Positions 18,164-27,300 of a stretch of DNA of 64,000 bases are shown in pieces. Position 1 is the stretch's first letter; every line of letters begins with the position of its first letter. Below the pieces are notes generated by a model. That model was given only the letters and a program-made list of their open reading frames with translations. It did not search any database and had not been told where the DNA came from. The translations under genes and the position numbers were made by a program. This stretch comes from CAIVVT01 sp052145115 (GTDB lineage Bacteria > Acidobacteriota > Terriglobia > Bryobacterales > Bryobacteraceae): contig JBKQPG010000102.1 of assembly GCA_052145115.1 (NCBI GenBank), forward strand, positions 15,502-79,501, given 5' to 3'.

Positions 18164-19591
18164 TCAGAAGCTCAACACCAGGTGCCAGATATACAAGTAC
18201 GCCAGCCCCTCGATGTTTTCCCACACCTGCTGCGTCAGCCCCGCGTCACCCTGCATCGGTGGCAATTCGCGCAACTTTTCCGCCCACGGGTAGCACACGC
18301 CCGGCCGCGGCTGCGCAGCGCTGATCCAGCCCGGCAGTCCCGTCACCGCCGGGCGTTCATCCAGCTCTGCTGGCGTCGGCGCGGACGGTGAACGATAGGC
18401 CCCGTACTCGCGTGTCGCCTCGGTCATCGCCCGCAGGTTTTCGAGCCTGGCATCGTTCTGCATGATCGCGCTGGCGTCCATAATGTAGCCGCCCTCGGCG
18501 CCAATGCCCTCGATCAGTTTGCGGCACTGCGCCCGCACCTCTTCCGGTTTGGAAAACGCCAGCATGACATTCGGCATGCCGCCGCTGAGGCAGAACTTCT
18601 TGCCCAGCACTTCGTGCGTGCGCTGCGGGTCGCCGCGATCGAGGTGGTAGACGATGCTGTGGTCGGGCAGTTGGGCGAAGCTTTCCAGGTGCGCGTTCCA
18701 CTTGCCTTCGGCGTAGAACAGCGTCTGGTTGCCCTGCGCCCACAGCGCCTCGACGATCGGCTTCAGCGTCGGCCAATAAATCCGCTCGAAATGCTCTTTG
18801 GAAATAAACGGCGTGCACCCGCGGTGCATCCAGATTGGAATCGGAACCTGCCGCGACGGATCGGCACCACTCAGCGCCAGGTAGCCCAGGTGCGGCATCA
18901 GCGCGCGGCAGGCCTGCTCCACCTTCTCGGGGATCTCCATCAGGTCGAAGGCCAGGCCCAGGTACCCGCGCAGCTTGTCGGCCAGGATGTCCAACGGCGC
19001 CTTTAACATGCCGCAGATCGCCGAGACCGTGCCGCACTCCCGCCGCATCCTGTCCACCTGCGGGCCGAAAGCGGTGAAGTACTCCATCATCGCCATGGCG
19101 CTCTTCACGAAAGCCAGATTGTTGCGCAAGGTCGCCGCCTGGCCGCGCGCGCAGAACTCGGTCGAAACCCGCGGCAGCCACGTCTCGTACAGGAACCGCA
19201 CCGGGTCGGCGATCAGCTCGTCGTACTCCTCGCGCTTCATGAACGCGGTCTGCTCGGCCGGCTCGCGGTACTGGAAACAGACGTCGGCCTCTACGTCGAT
19301 GCCCGGCACGCCGTAGTAGGTCAGGCCCGCCGCCTGCGTCAGGCCGGTCCAGACGTACACCATGTTCGGCACGGTCGCGTCCCAGTCGTAATCGTGGCAG
19401 CAACGGATGATCGCCTCGAACGCCTTGCGGTAGTCGTGTGTCACCTCCTGGCAGGTGAAGCCGGCGTGGCGCGCCGTGATCTCGGCGGCGAACGGCCGCA
19501 GGGGCACCCGGTCGGGCACGCCCTTGTGCATGGCGCAAACGTAGCGCGCCATGCGCTCGGCGTACAGTTCTTCGGTGGATGTCTGGAGCAT
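18164..19591 (-). CDS. Uroporphyrinogen decarboxylase-family protein
   Basis: A 475-aa protein with the UroD/MtaA TIM-barrel layout: an N-terminal R-Y-V-C-A-M-H-K-G-V-P-D-R-V-P segment and a C-terminal V-L-G-K-K-F-C-L-S-G-G-M-P-N-V-M. It is longer than the 340-370 aa of HemE and lacks its N-terminal R-Q-A-G-R signature, so it is more likely a corrinoid-dependent methyltransferase-like member than a haem biosynthesis enzyme. GGGAGG lies 6 nt upstream of the chosen ATG. It converges on the kinase gene with 12 bp between the stops. No corrinoid protein gene is adjacent, and the substrate is unknown. Confidence 0.8.
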   Translation of the reverse strand: MLQTSTEELYAERMARYVCAMHKGVPDRVPLRPFAAEITARHAGFTCQEVTHDYRKAFEAIIRCCHDYDWDATVPNMVYVWTGLTQAAGLTYYGVPGIDVEADVCFQYREPAEQTAFMKREEYDELIADPVRFLYETWLPRVSTEFCARGQAATLRNNLAFVKSAMAMMEYFTAFGPQVDRMRRECGTVSAICGMLKAPLDILADKLRGYLGLAFDLMEIPEKVEQACRALMPHLGYLALSGADPSRQVPIPIWMHRGCTPFISKEHFERIYWPTLKPIVEALWAQGNQTLFYAEGKWNAHLESFAQLPDHSIVYHLDRGDPQRTHEVLGKKFCLSGGMPNVMLAFSKPEEVRAQCRKLIEGIGAEGGYIMDASAIMQNDARLENLRAMTEATREYGAYRSPSAPTPAELDERPAVTGLPGWISAAQPRPGVCYPWAEKLRELPPMQGDAGLTQQVWENIEGLAYLYIWHLVLSF

Positions 19592-19672
19592 GGGGCGCCT
19601 CCCATTGGCCGGCGTCGCGCTCATCGTCGCAGCGCGCAAGCTGCACTGATTCTACAACTGATCTGCACGGCG

Positions 19673-20179
19673 CTAGGGACTTCGCGCCGTCACTCGCTCC
19701 AGACTCACGAAACGCACCTGCAGCGGCTTGGAGCGCCGTTTGTCGGCACGCCATGCGCCCAGCCACATCCACGCGCCATCGCTCGCCCCTGTGCCGTTCA
19801 GGCGGCCGTTGGCCGAGCTGAGCGCAAGTTGCAGCCCGCGCCGCATCACGCCGTCGCCGAGCAGCTCGCCGTCGAGGTTGACCGAGAGCAGAAACTGCGG
19901 CTTTTTGGGCGAGCGTTTCATGGGCTCCTGATAAATACCACCCGCAATTTCGGCGTGCCCGACCAGGCCGATGATGGAGCCGTCGGGCAAGATCCCGATG
20001 TCCAGGGGCAGGATCTGGACCGAGGTCCAGTCGCTCACGATGCGCCCCTGCCCGCGCCAGCGGCCGACTAATTCGGGAGGCGGCAGGGCCGAGACTGCTT
20101 TCTCCGCGGCCGACGCCCCACCGGCCAGCATCAACGCCCAGATCCACGCGCCTGCGGAAAGCCTCCAATGTCGCTTCAT
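19673..20179 (-). CDS. Secreted hypothetical protein
   Basis: A 168-aa protein with a signal peptide (MKRHWRLSAGAWIWALMLAGGASAA). The mature part reads as a small beta-rich domain with V-G-R-W-R-G-Q-G, I-L-P-D-G-S-I-I-G and a C-terminal V-R-F-V-S-L-E-R, which recalls lipocalin-like or 'new-product-of-polymer' periplasmic domains, but no family is recognised with confidence. The second ATG (20179) is chosen because it gives a normal signal peptide. It stands alone upstream of the UroD-family gene on the same strand, with 81 bp between them. Confidence 0.6.
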   Translation of the reverse strand: MKRHWRLSAGAWIWALMLAGGASAAEKAVSALPPPELVGRWRGQGRIVSDWTSVQILPLDIGILPDGSIIGLVGHAEIAGGIYQEPMKRSPKKPQFLLSVNLDGELLGDGVMRRGLQLALSSANGRLNGTGASDGAWMWLGAWRADKRRSKPLQVRFVSLERVTARSP

Positions 20180-20625
20180 GTCTGTTCCCAAAGACTCTTA
20201 AAGACCTGCTTTGCGCGCCGCCCTGCAAGGCAGCGTCGCCCATTAGATCGGCCGGTTGCCGGCGGATGAATAGGGGCGGGGAAGAAGTTCCCGTGCGACT
20301 CGGCGTGGCATTGGCGGGAAACCGGCTAGTACTGGAGCGGTACTTTCCGGGCACTCAGACCTATCCCGAGGAGGAGTTTCTGTGGATTCGCGGGCATAGG
20401 CGGGTTAAAATACGAATAGAAATATAACGCATAGGCTGCCGTCGAAGCAGATCGAGCTTCGTAGAGTGGCCGGCGAAACGCCCGAAGAAGGCTGGTGAGC
20501 GGTGGAAATCGCACCGCGCACCGGCAAGGCATCATTTCCATACTCTCCCACTGTGATCCGTTCCGGGGATCCGTGTATTCGCCCGGACCGGCTCACTGAA
20601 GACTCATGTCTCAGGAGGGTCCCCA
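20180..20625. other. 446-bp intergenic region with a hairpin-rich leader
   Basis: No convincing gene. An AT-rich patch (20405-20430, including TATAAC) could be a promoter for the gene at 20626. It is followed by three consecutive hairpins (20443-20461, 20471-20482 and 20491-20525) and a good ribosome site (AGGAGGG, 20613-20619). No known riboswitch consensus was recognised. Confidence 0.5.
20491..20525 (+). ncRNA. Strong leader hairpin upstream of the PEP-CTERM gene
   Basis: GCTGGTG pairs with CACCGGC (one T-G pair) and GCGGTG pairs with CACCGC, separated by a single A-G mismatch and closed by a 7-nt loop, giving about 13 bp. A smaller CGAAGC/GCTTCG hairpin lies at 20443-20461 and a GGCG/CGCC hairpin at 20473-20483. 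Together they suggest a structured 5' leader about 100 nt ahead of the start codon. Confidence 0.45.
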
Positions 20626-21138
20626 GTGCGTCTGAACCGTTTGCTTGCGGCCGGTCTGATCGGCTTGTCCGCATTGCTCGGGCCTGCGTTTGCCGGTCCG
20701 ATTCAACCTGAAAGAACCCCCGCCTCCACGGGCCTCGCCGATTGGATTACGTCCGGCCCATGCCAGAGCCTGTTCGACAGCAGCAGCGTGCCCGGCTGCC
20801 CGGGCGCGCGTGGCGGCGCAATGGGCCCATTGACATTATTGGGGGACGACTCGTCAGGCCACGGCAGCGGCGAGAGGCTGCTGTTCCCGGCCGACGACGG
20901 GGGCCTGTTCGGCTCAACGATCTTTTCGGGCTGGGGCTACAACGGCTCGCAAAATCCGGATCCCGGGCCGGGGAATAACTACTTCCTTCCGCCGGATACT
21001 CCTACGAACCTGGGAGATCCTCCGGACCCGCCGGACTCGACGCCCGAGCCGTCGGCGCTATGGCTGGTGGGCATGGGACTGATCGGCACCGGGTTGTGGG
21101 GACGCAAACTAGCCCGCCAGCCAGCCGCCAGCCGTTAG
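20626..21138 (+). CDS. PEP-CTERM sorted surface protein
   Basis: A 170-aa protein with a GTG start, AGGAGGG six nt upstream and a signal peptide ending L-G-P-A-F-A. The C-terminus has the full sorting signal: P-E-P-S-A-L-W-L, a hydrophobic stretch V-G-M-G-L-I-G-T-G-L-W, and basic G-R-K-L-A-R. The mature part is short and Gly/Pro/Asp-rich with two cysteines and no known domain. Such proteins are cut by an exosortase and usually serve in extracellular matrix or biofilm; no exosortase gene is in the window. The stop codon TAG is the first triplet of a truncated repeat copy (21136-21187). Confidence 0.85.
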   Translation: MRLNRLLAAGLIGLSALLGPAFAGPIQPERTPASTGLADWITSGPCQSLFDSSSVPGCPGARGGAMGPLTLLGDDSSGHGSGERLLFPADDGGLFGSTIFSGWGYNGSQNPDPGPGNNYFLPPDTPTNLGDPPDPPDSTPEPSALWLVGMGLIGTGLWGRKLARQPAASR

Positions 21139-21187
21139 CCCGGATGTTTCACCAACAATCGGCTGCGGCGCGCGATAGGGCCGCATC
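21136..21187 (+). repeat. Truncated 52-bp copy of the 3974-4155 element
   Basis: The 52 bases are identical to positions 3974-4025, from the terminal repeat inward, and then identity ends abruptly. There is no right-hand terminal repeat. It begins exactly at the stop codon of the PEP-CTERM gene. Confidence 0.8.
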
Positions 21188-21936
21188 CACGTTAAGTCCC
21201 GGACTACAGCCCGGGCTTTAGCACGCTGCTTGGTTTTCCGGCGATGAGAATCGAGGATTCGCCAGATCCTGCTCCCAGATTCACGATACTGCCGGTGTCA
21301 AGCGAATGCAGGGGCAGGGATGACGGGGAGGCGCGGAAGGCGTTGGCAAGGAAGAGGCGAAAGAGGGATCGCCGTTGTGACCGGCCGAGGTCGCCTGCGC
21401 CAGGGGTGTGAATCCATACCTTGGCTTCCGCGTCTCCAGGGACTCGACCAGCGCGGGGGCGGCGCGGGCGGCGGGAGTGCGATTGGCGGAGCGTGGGAGG
21501 GGCGTTCGCGGAAAATTGGAGGATCAAAGCCAAGCGCGACACTTATGTCGCACAGTGTCGCATTTCGTCATACGGCGTGTGACGGCAGATGCTGCGGGAA
21601 AGGTCGGAGCGGAGGGCGAGTAGGGATATGTAATAGTCATTGAATCAGATTGATACATGGAAGATGGCGGTTCCGATTGGATCGTGAGCCGGGTGAGTCA
21701 GTATGACAATTCGACAGGGGGGGTGGTGTCGTGTCGAAATGTCGAATTGGCGGGTGCGCAGGGCGGGGGTGAGCGGTCGAGGCGGGGCGGGTTGGTGGGG
21801 ACGGCCTGAGCGTGTCCGCAAGGGAAAGGTCAGGCAGTCCCCGGGTCCAGGGCCATGGCGATTTGATGGAACCTCAAGATCGAGGGATTGAGGCAGGAGG
21901 CCGGGCTAGCCGTTTCTTACCGGCCTCGATCGGGCC
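21139..21936. other. 798-bp non-coding stretch: truncated element, unknown part, dispersed repeat
   Basis: After the 52-bp repeat fragment (to 21187) comes about 270 bp with no recognised feature, which reads like decayed coding sequence on the minus strand but without an identifiable family. From 21459 onward it is copy A of the long dispersed repeat described separately. No gene is supported. Confidence 0.6.
21459..21901 (+). repeat. Dispersed repeat, copy A (about 443 bp)
   Basis: The sequence is repeated in reverse orientation at 31716-32113 with high identity over almost the whole length. Copy A has an extra segment of about 43 bp near its end and small changes that shift any reading frame, so the repeat is conserved as DNA rather than protein. 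It contains three TGTCGCA-type half-sites (first at 21535-21552 as an inverted pair, then 21556-21562) and a longer AATTCGACA/TGTCGAATT inverted pair further on. Confidence 0.85.
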
Positions 21937-22788
21937 TTACTTGGAGGCGGCAGGCTTGGCGGCCGGTTTGGCCATTGCCGGCTTGGGCTTGGGCGCCCAA
22001 AATTCCGGATCGGCGTCGATGAACTCCTTGGGCGGGTAGCTCATCTTGGGGTTGACGGCGTACAGGACGTTCTCCGAACTAATGACGAGATCAGCGTACA
22101 TCTTCTGATAGCGCGCCCAGTCCTCGGCGCCGAAAGTTTCGGCCGGACTCTTGGCCGGGCGCGGGGGATCCATCGACTTCAGCGACTCCATGCCGCTGAA
22201 GATCAGATAAGTGCCCCCCGGCGCGCCGGAGACCACGCCGTACACCACGCGGCGCTGTTGGCTGTCGGTCTTCATGCGCATCTGGTTGGAGAGTTTGAAC
22301 AGGGCCTCGACATCGTCAACGTGACCCGGCCGCACGCGCACCGTGGTGACGCTGTGAATCTTGTACTTGGCCAACTGGGCGGGCACCGGTTCGTAGCTCA
22401 GCTCCTTGCGGTAGGTGGCGAACATATAGCGATCGCCCGTGCGCAGCTCGCCATCGGCGGCGTCGGCCTGCTGGAGTTCGCTCTTCAATGGCTCCTTCTC
22501 GGCGAGGGCCATGGCGTCTCCGGCGGCCTCGAAAGAGTCGTAGCGCTCGAGAAACAGCACGTGGCTGGGGCCGGTCACATTGACCATGGCGATGTAATGT
22601 GGGGCCTTGGTCTTGGAAAAGGCCCGGACATAGGCCATTTCCGTTTTTTCGTGGGCCGCACCCTTGCCGGGCTTGATGTCCTCGCGGACGATTCCCAGAA
22701 TCGGGGCCGGCTCCTGGGCCTGTGCCATGAAAATGGAAGCCGCCGCGAAAGCGAGGCTTGAAACTACTATCTGTGAGAGTCTTTGCAT
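21937..22788 (-). CDS. Secreted protein with two ferredoxin-like (NIPSNAP/ABM-type) domains
   Basis: A 283-aa protein with a signal peptide (MQRLSQIVVSSLAFAAASIF, cut near A-Q-A-Q). Residues about 30-120 and 135-240 look like two alpha/beta dimeric-barrel domains: each has a V-K-P-G-K/V-R-P-G-H element followed by a helix and a hydrophobic strand (H-Y-I-A-M-V-N; G-G-T-Y-L-I-F). The second is followed by an Ala/Lys/Pro-rich tail. The family assignment is by pattern only. It may bind a small ligand in the periplasm; the function is unknown. It is monocistronic on the minus strand. Confidence 0.6.
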   Translation of the reverse strand: MQRLSQIVVSSLAFAAASIFMAQAQEPAPILGIVREDIKPGKGAAHEKTEMAYVRAFSKTKAPHYIAMVNVTGPSHVLFLERYDSFEAAGDAMALAEKEPLKSELQQADAADGELRTGDRYMFATYRKELSYEPVPAQLAKYKIHSVTTVRVRPGHVDDVEALFKLSNQMRMKTDSQQRRVVYGVVSGAPGGTYLIFSGMESLKSMDPPRPAKSPAETFGAEDWARYQKMYADLVISSENVLYAVNPKMSYPPKEFIDADPEFWAPKPKPAMAKPAAKPAASK

Positions 22789-22946
22789 CGTACTTAGCTC
22801 CTCTTTTACTGGCCCGGAAGTTTGATTCGGGCTCCGGGGCTTTACGAGTGTAACACCCTCAACGATTGTTCATGTACTAAATATGGAATTATCTTTTCGG
22901 GAGGCGGGCGGCGACCGGCGAGGGGCCGGATTAGATCCTGGGGGCG

Positions 22947-24269
22947 TCAATTGCTGAAGCCCGGGAGGTCGACGCGGCTGGCGACGTGATCCTTGATCCA
23001 ATGGGCGTCCCACCACTCGCGGGGGTCGATCTGGACGCCGTCGAGCTGCATGCTGAAGTGGATGTGGTCGCCGCCGGCCATGCCGGTCTGGCCGCTCTGG
23101 CCCAGGATCTGGCCCTGTTTGACGAGGTCGCCGGGGTGGACGGCGATGGAGCTGAGGTGGCCGTAGATGGACTGCAGAGCGTAGCCGTGGTCCAGCACAA
23201 TGCAGTTGCCGTAGATGCCGAGCGGGGCGGCGTAGACCACGCGGCCGTCGTTCGAGGCCTCGACGCCGACGTGCTGGGTGACTGAGAGGTCGTAGCCGAG
23301 GTGCACCTGTTGGTCGATCTTCTTGCCCTGGTAGATGTAATTACGGACGTCGGCGAAATTGGACTCGACCTGGGAGTTGCGCTGCTGGCGGAAGGCGCGG
23401 GACCACAGGAAGCGGGGCTCGGTTTTGAGCCGCAGATCGGAGAGCGTCTGGTTGTTGGCGCGGCGCATTGCGCCGTTGATTTTCAGAAAACGCGTCAGCG
23501 GGTCACCGGAGCCGTTGGGGTCGAGTTCGGTAATGACTTTCTGGAGGAAGCGGTCGTCAACGGCCAGGTCGCGGGTGCGGTAGTGGGGCTGCTCGTGTTG
23601 AGGGAACCGGATCACCATGCCGGCGGTGACCTCGTTGAGCGCGGGATTGGTGGCGTAGACCAGGGGAACGGTGGCGGGGGGCATGTTCCAGGCGAAGGCG
23701 AAGAGCGAGAAGAAGCCGGGCTTGCCGCCGGGCATGGGCCAGGCCCGGAAGCGCTGATTGCCAACACGGACGCCGGCCTCGGTCCAGTAGCCGGAGACCG
23801 TGAAGGTCACCAGGTCGGCCATGCCGAGGTACAGGTAGTGCTGCTCGGAGTCGACGCTGAGGGCCGGGGGGCGGGTGACCACGATGACGTCACGGCTGAG
23901 GCGGGCGGTGCTCGAGCGGAAGTCGTTGGAGGTGGCTTCGATGATCAGGCGGGCGGGGCCGTCCTTGAGGGTGGGCGTGGATTTTACCCCGGCCGTGAAG
24001 TGGACGATGGCGTCGGACACATGGCGCTGCCACAGGAAATGGCGGGCCGGTTCCAGGTGTTCGAAGACGGTGGAACGAACGCCGTCTTGTTCGATGTAGG
24101 CGGCCAGGCGGCGGGTCCCGTGGGGGGCGTGGACGCGGACCGGAATGGGGGTCATGGAGCCGATCGCCGTAACCGCGGCGGGCAGGTCCAGGGTAGGCGT
24201 GAGGGAAAAGGCCAGCAACAGTGCCAAGGCCAGGCCCAGGAGAACCATGATCACGATGATTGTCCGCAT
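22947..24269 (-). CDS. M23 family metallopeptidase, membrane-anchored
   Basis: A 440-aa protein. One hydrophobic segment (residues 2-24) anchors or exports it. Residues about 30-300 form a long uncharacterised beta-rich region, and the LytM domain occupies about residues 310-425, with the metal ligands in H-L-G-Y-D (HxxxD) and the catalytic H-I-H-F-S (HxH); G-H-L-S-S also matches the family. It is expected to cleave peptide cross-links in peptidoglycan. The ATG at 24269 is preferred because it puts the hydrophobic segment at the N-terminus. It follows the RCC1-protein gene on the same strand. Confidence 0.88.
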   Translation of the reverse strand: MRTIIVIMVLLGLALALLLAFSLTPTLDLPAAVTAIGSMTPIPVRVHAPHGTRRLAAYIEQDGVRSTVFEHLEPARHFLWQRHVSDAIVHFTAGVKSTPTLKDGPARLIIEATSNDFRSSTARLSRDVIVVTRPPALSVDSEQHYLYLGMADLVTFTVSGYWTEAGVRVGNQRFRAWPMPGGKPGFFSLFAFAWNMPPATVPLVYATNPALNEVTAGMVIRFPQHEQPHYRTRDLAVDDRFLQKVITELDPNGSGDPLTRFLKINGAMRRANNQTLSDLRLKTEPRFLWSRAFRQQRNSQVESNFADVRNYIYQGKKIDQQVHLGYDLSVTQHVGVEASNDGRVVYAAPLGIYGNCIVLDHGYALQSIYGHLSSIAVHPGDLVKQGQILGQSGQTGMAGGDHIHFSMQLDGVQIDPREWWDAHWIKDHVASRVDLPGFSN

Positions 24270-24385
24270 GAACCTACAGGGTAGCGCGCAGAGGCGCGGG
24301 TCCACGGGCGGATGCTAGCCCCAGCGCTCCCAGACCAGCGGGTGGTCCGGGAGCGGCAGGGCGTTGAGGTTAAATCGAGAGGGCC

Positions 24386-27300
24386 TTACTCAGGCTCAGC
24401 GCGACTGATTAGGGTGTGATCGCTGGTGGTGGCGGAGGGCGAATTCCCGCCGCTGACGCTGGCTCCGTTGTTGGCCGACGCAGGCGCGTCGGCGAGGACA
24501 TAGACGGAGACGGTGATGGGCGGATAGGAGGCGCCGGCGGCCAGCACGTCCGAGCGCGTGCAGGCCGAGCCGGCACAACTCCAGCCCGTACCCGTGAGCG
24601 AATTGAGAGCCATGCCGGGAGGCGCGTACTCGGTGACCGTTACCGTGCCACTGGTCGGTCCGGCCTTGGCGCTGTTCTTCACCGTGAGCGTGTAATCGGC
24701 CGGGTTTTCATCGCGATAGAACTTGCCGCTGTGGGTAGAAGTGATGGACAAGCTGGCCGAATAGGCGGTGAAATCCGCGGTGACCGACTGCGGCGAGCTC
24801 ATCGTGATGGTGCAGGGGCCGGTGCCGGTGCAGGCGCCGGACCAACCGGTGAAATGGTAGTCGGCCGAGGGCGTGGCGGTGACGGTCGCCGTGGCCCCGG
24901 TCTTATACCAAGTGCCGTTGGCGGGCGATGTGGTACCCGCGCCGGGGATGTTCACGGCGGTGGTCAACTGATACTGGACCACGAAGTTGGCCGTGTAAGT
25001 GATGGCCGCCGTGGGCGTAACGGTGTGCGTGGCGGCGCCGGCGTCACTCCAGGAAGAGAAAGCGTAGCGCTCGCCAGTGGAAATCGGCTGAGGCGAGGGC
25101 GCGAGCAGGGTGTGGCTGGTGCCGGAGCCCCACTCGACAACCACTTCGGCCGTGAGCGTGTTGCCATCCACGGTGATGATGGTTCCGGGCTCCGCCGTGG
25201 TGAGCGTGACGGCAACGCCCCCGGCCGCGCCGGAGTTCACCGCCAGGCTGTGATTCGCCCCGCCGGCAATGGCGACTGCACTGGTCAAGCCGGAGGAGAC
25301 CACGGTCTCGTCGTAAGTGTTATCGCCCCAGGCGGCGATGGTTCCAGCCGTATTCAAGGCCAGGCTGTGATTGCCGCCGGCAGCAATGGCGGCGACGCTC
25401 GTCAAACCGGAGGGCACGGCCGACTGGCCGTAGCTATTGTCTCCCCAGGCCGTAACGACCCCGCCGGAGCTCAAAGCCAGGCTGTGATTCTCGCCGGCGG
25501 CCACGGCGACGATGCCCGTCAAGCCGTCGGGCACACCGATCTGGCCGAGAGCGTTGGAGCCCCAAGCGGAGATCGAACCGTCGCTGCCAACCGCCAGGCT
25601 GTGAGTCCCGCCAGCGGCGATGCCCACGGCATTGGCGAGCCCGGAGGGCACGTCAGCCTCGCCATCCGCGTCATAGCCCCAGGCCAGGACGGTTCCATCG
25701 CTCATGAGAGCCAGGTTGTGATAATCGCCGGCGGCAATCGCCACGGCGCAGGGTTGAGTGGCGCAGTTCGGGCTGACCAAGGCCGCGGGCAGATCGTTCT
25801 GGTAGTAGCTGCTGTCGCCCCAGAACGCGACGGTGCCATCGCTCTGCAGAGCCATGCTGTGATACAGGCCAGCGGCGATCGCCACGACGTTTGTCAAACC
25901 CCCGGGCACGCTGGTCTGGCCGTAGCTATTGTCGCCCCAGGCCACGACGGTCCCGTTGGCCTCGAGGGCCAGCGAGTGGGCCCCTCCGCCAGCCACGGAT
26001 AATACGTTGGTCAGGCCGGCGGGCTTGGCCGCCTGCGCGGACGTGTCCAGGCCCCAATCCAGGGGATAGCCTGTCACATCGATGGCCGTGACGTCATCCG
26101 CGGTCAGGGAAGCGGTCCCGGAGCCGTTCAAATAGAGTTTCGCCACGTTGGTGAGGCTGGCGGCGGCGCTGGCGCCGACCCTGACGACCAGGATGATGGC
26201 CGGGAAAGTCTGGCCGCTGCCCAAAGAATCGCTGCGCGTGCAGGAGTTGGACGTGCAAGTCCAGCCCGAGCCGGTCATCGAGACCAGCGTCAAGCCGGTG
26301 GGCAGAGTGTCGGTGACCGTGATCTGGACCGAAGTGGGATCGCCCGTGGGTGCATTGGAGAGCCGCAGCAGATAAACGGCGTCGGCCTGGCTGCGCAGGA
26401 AATGGCCGCTATGGGACGAGGTGAGCGCCAGGCTGGGTGTGGAGACGCTGACCGGGGTGAAGTTGGCGGTGACCGATTCCGGCGAATTCATGGTCACATT
26501 GCAGGGTCCGACCCCAGTGCAGGCGCCCGTCCAGCCGGTGAAGGCGCTGCCCCCGGCCGGGGTCGCGGTCACGTTGGCGATCGTGCCGGCGTTGTACCAG
26601 TAAGGGCCGGAAGGAGTAAGACTGATCGTGCCGCTGCCCGAGCCGCCGATGGCGGTGGTCAAGGCGTATTGCGTTGAGAAGTCGGCGGTGTAGGTGGTGG
26701 GCACGCTGGGGGCGACCAGGCGCGATGCGCCGCCGTAGCCGTCGCTCCAGCCAGTGAAAATAAACTGGACGCCGGTGGCGCCGGGCGACACCCCCAAGAC
26801 GCTCAGGCTGTGGTTAGGACCAGGCACAAAGACTTCCCCGGACCAGGCGCCCGGGTACCAGTTGAACAGCACGCCGGCGCCGCTATAGCTGGTGCTGTCC
26901 ACGCTGACGTTGGGCAGGCTGGTGGTGGGGGTGGTGGTGCTGGTCCGGATGGTGACTGGAATCAACCCCAGATACATGGTGTTCAAAGCCAGGCTGTGAT
27001 ATCCGCCGGCCGCGATGGCGGTGACATTGTCCAGAGTGGATGGCACCTCCAACTGGCTATAGCCGTCGTACCCCCAGGGAACAATGGTCCCGTCAGCCTG
27101 CAACGCCAGGGAGTGGTCCCAGCCGGCGGCGATCGCAACGACATCCGTAAGCGCCGGCACCGTGGTCTGGCCATAAGTGTTGGCGCCCCATGCCACGACC
27201 GTTCCGTCGGAGCCCATGGCGAGGGTATGGTAGGCGCCGGCGGCGATGGCGACAGCATTGGTCAGGGTTGGCGGTGTGCTCTCGCCGTCCGCGTTGTAGC

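Noticed and set aside
20626..21138. Exosortase expected next to the PEP-CTERM protein
   Set aside because: No exosortase-like membrane protein is seen in the window; it is usually encoded elsewhere in such genomes.
24416..26002. Long open frame opposite the RCC1-repeat gene
   Set aside because: Its Gly/Arg-rich periodic sequence is the antisense of the repeats in a GC-rich gene; the minus-strand frame has a signal peptide and known domains.
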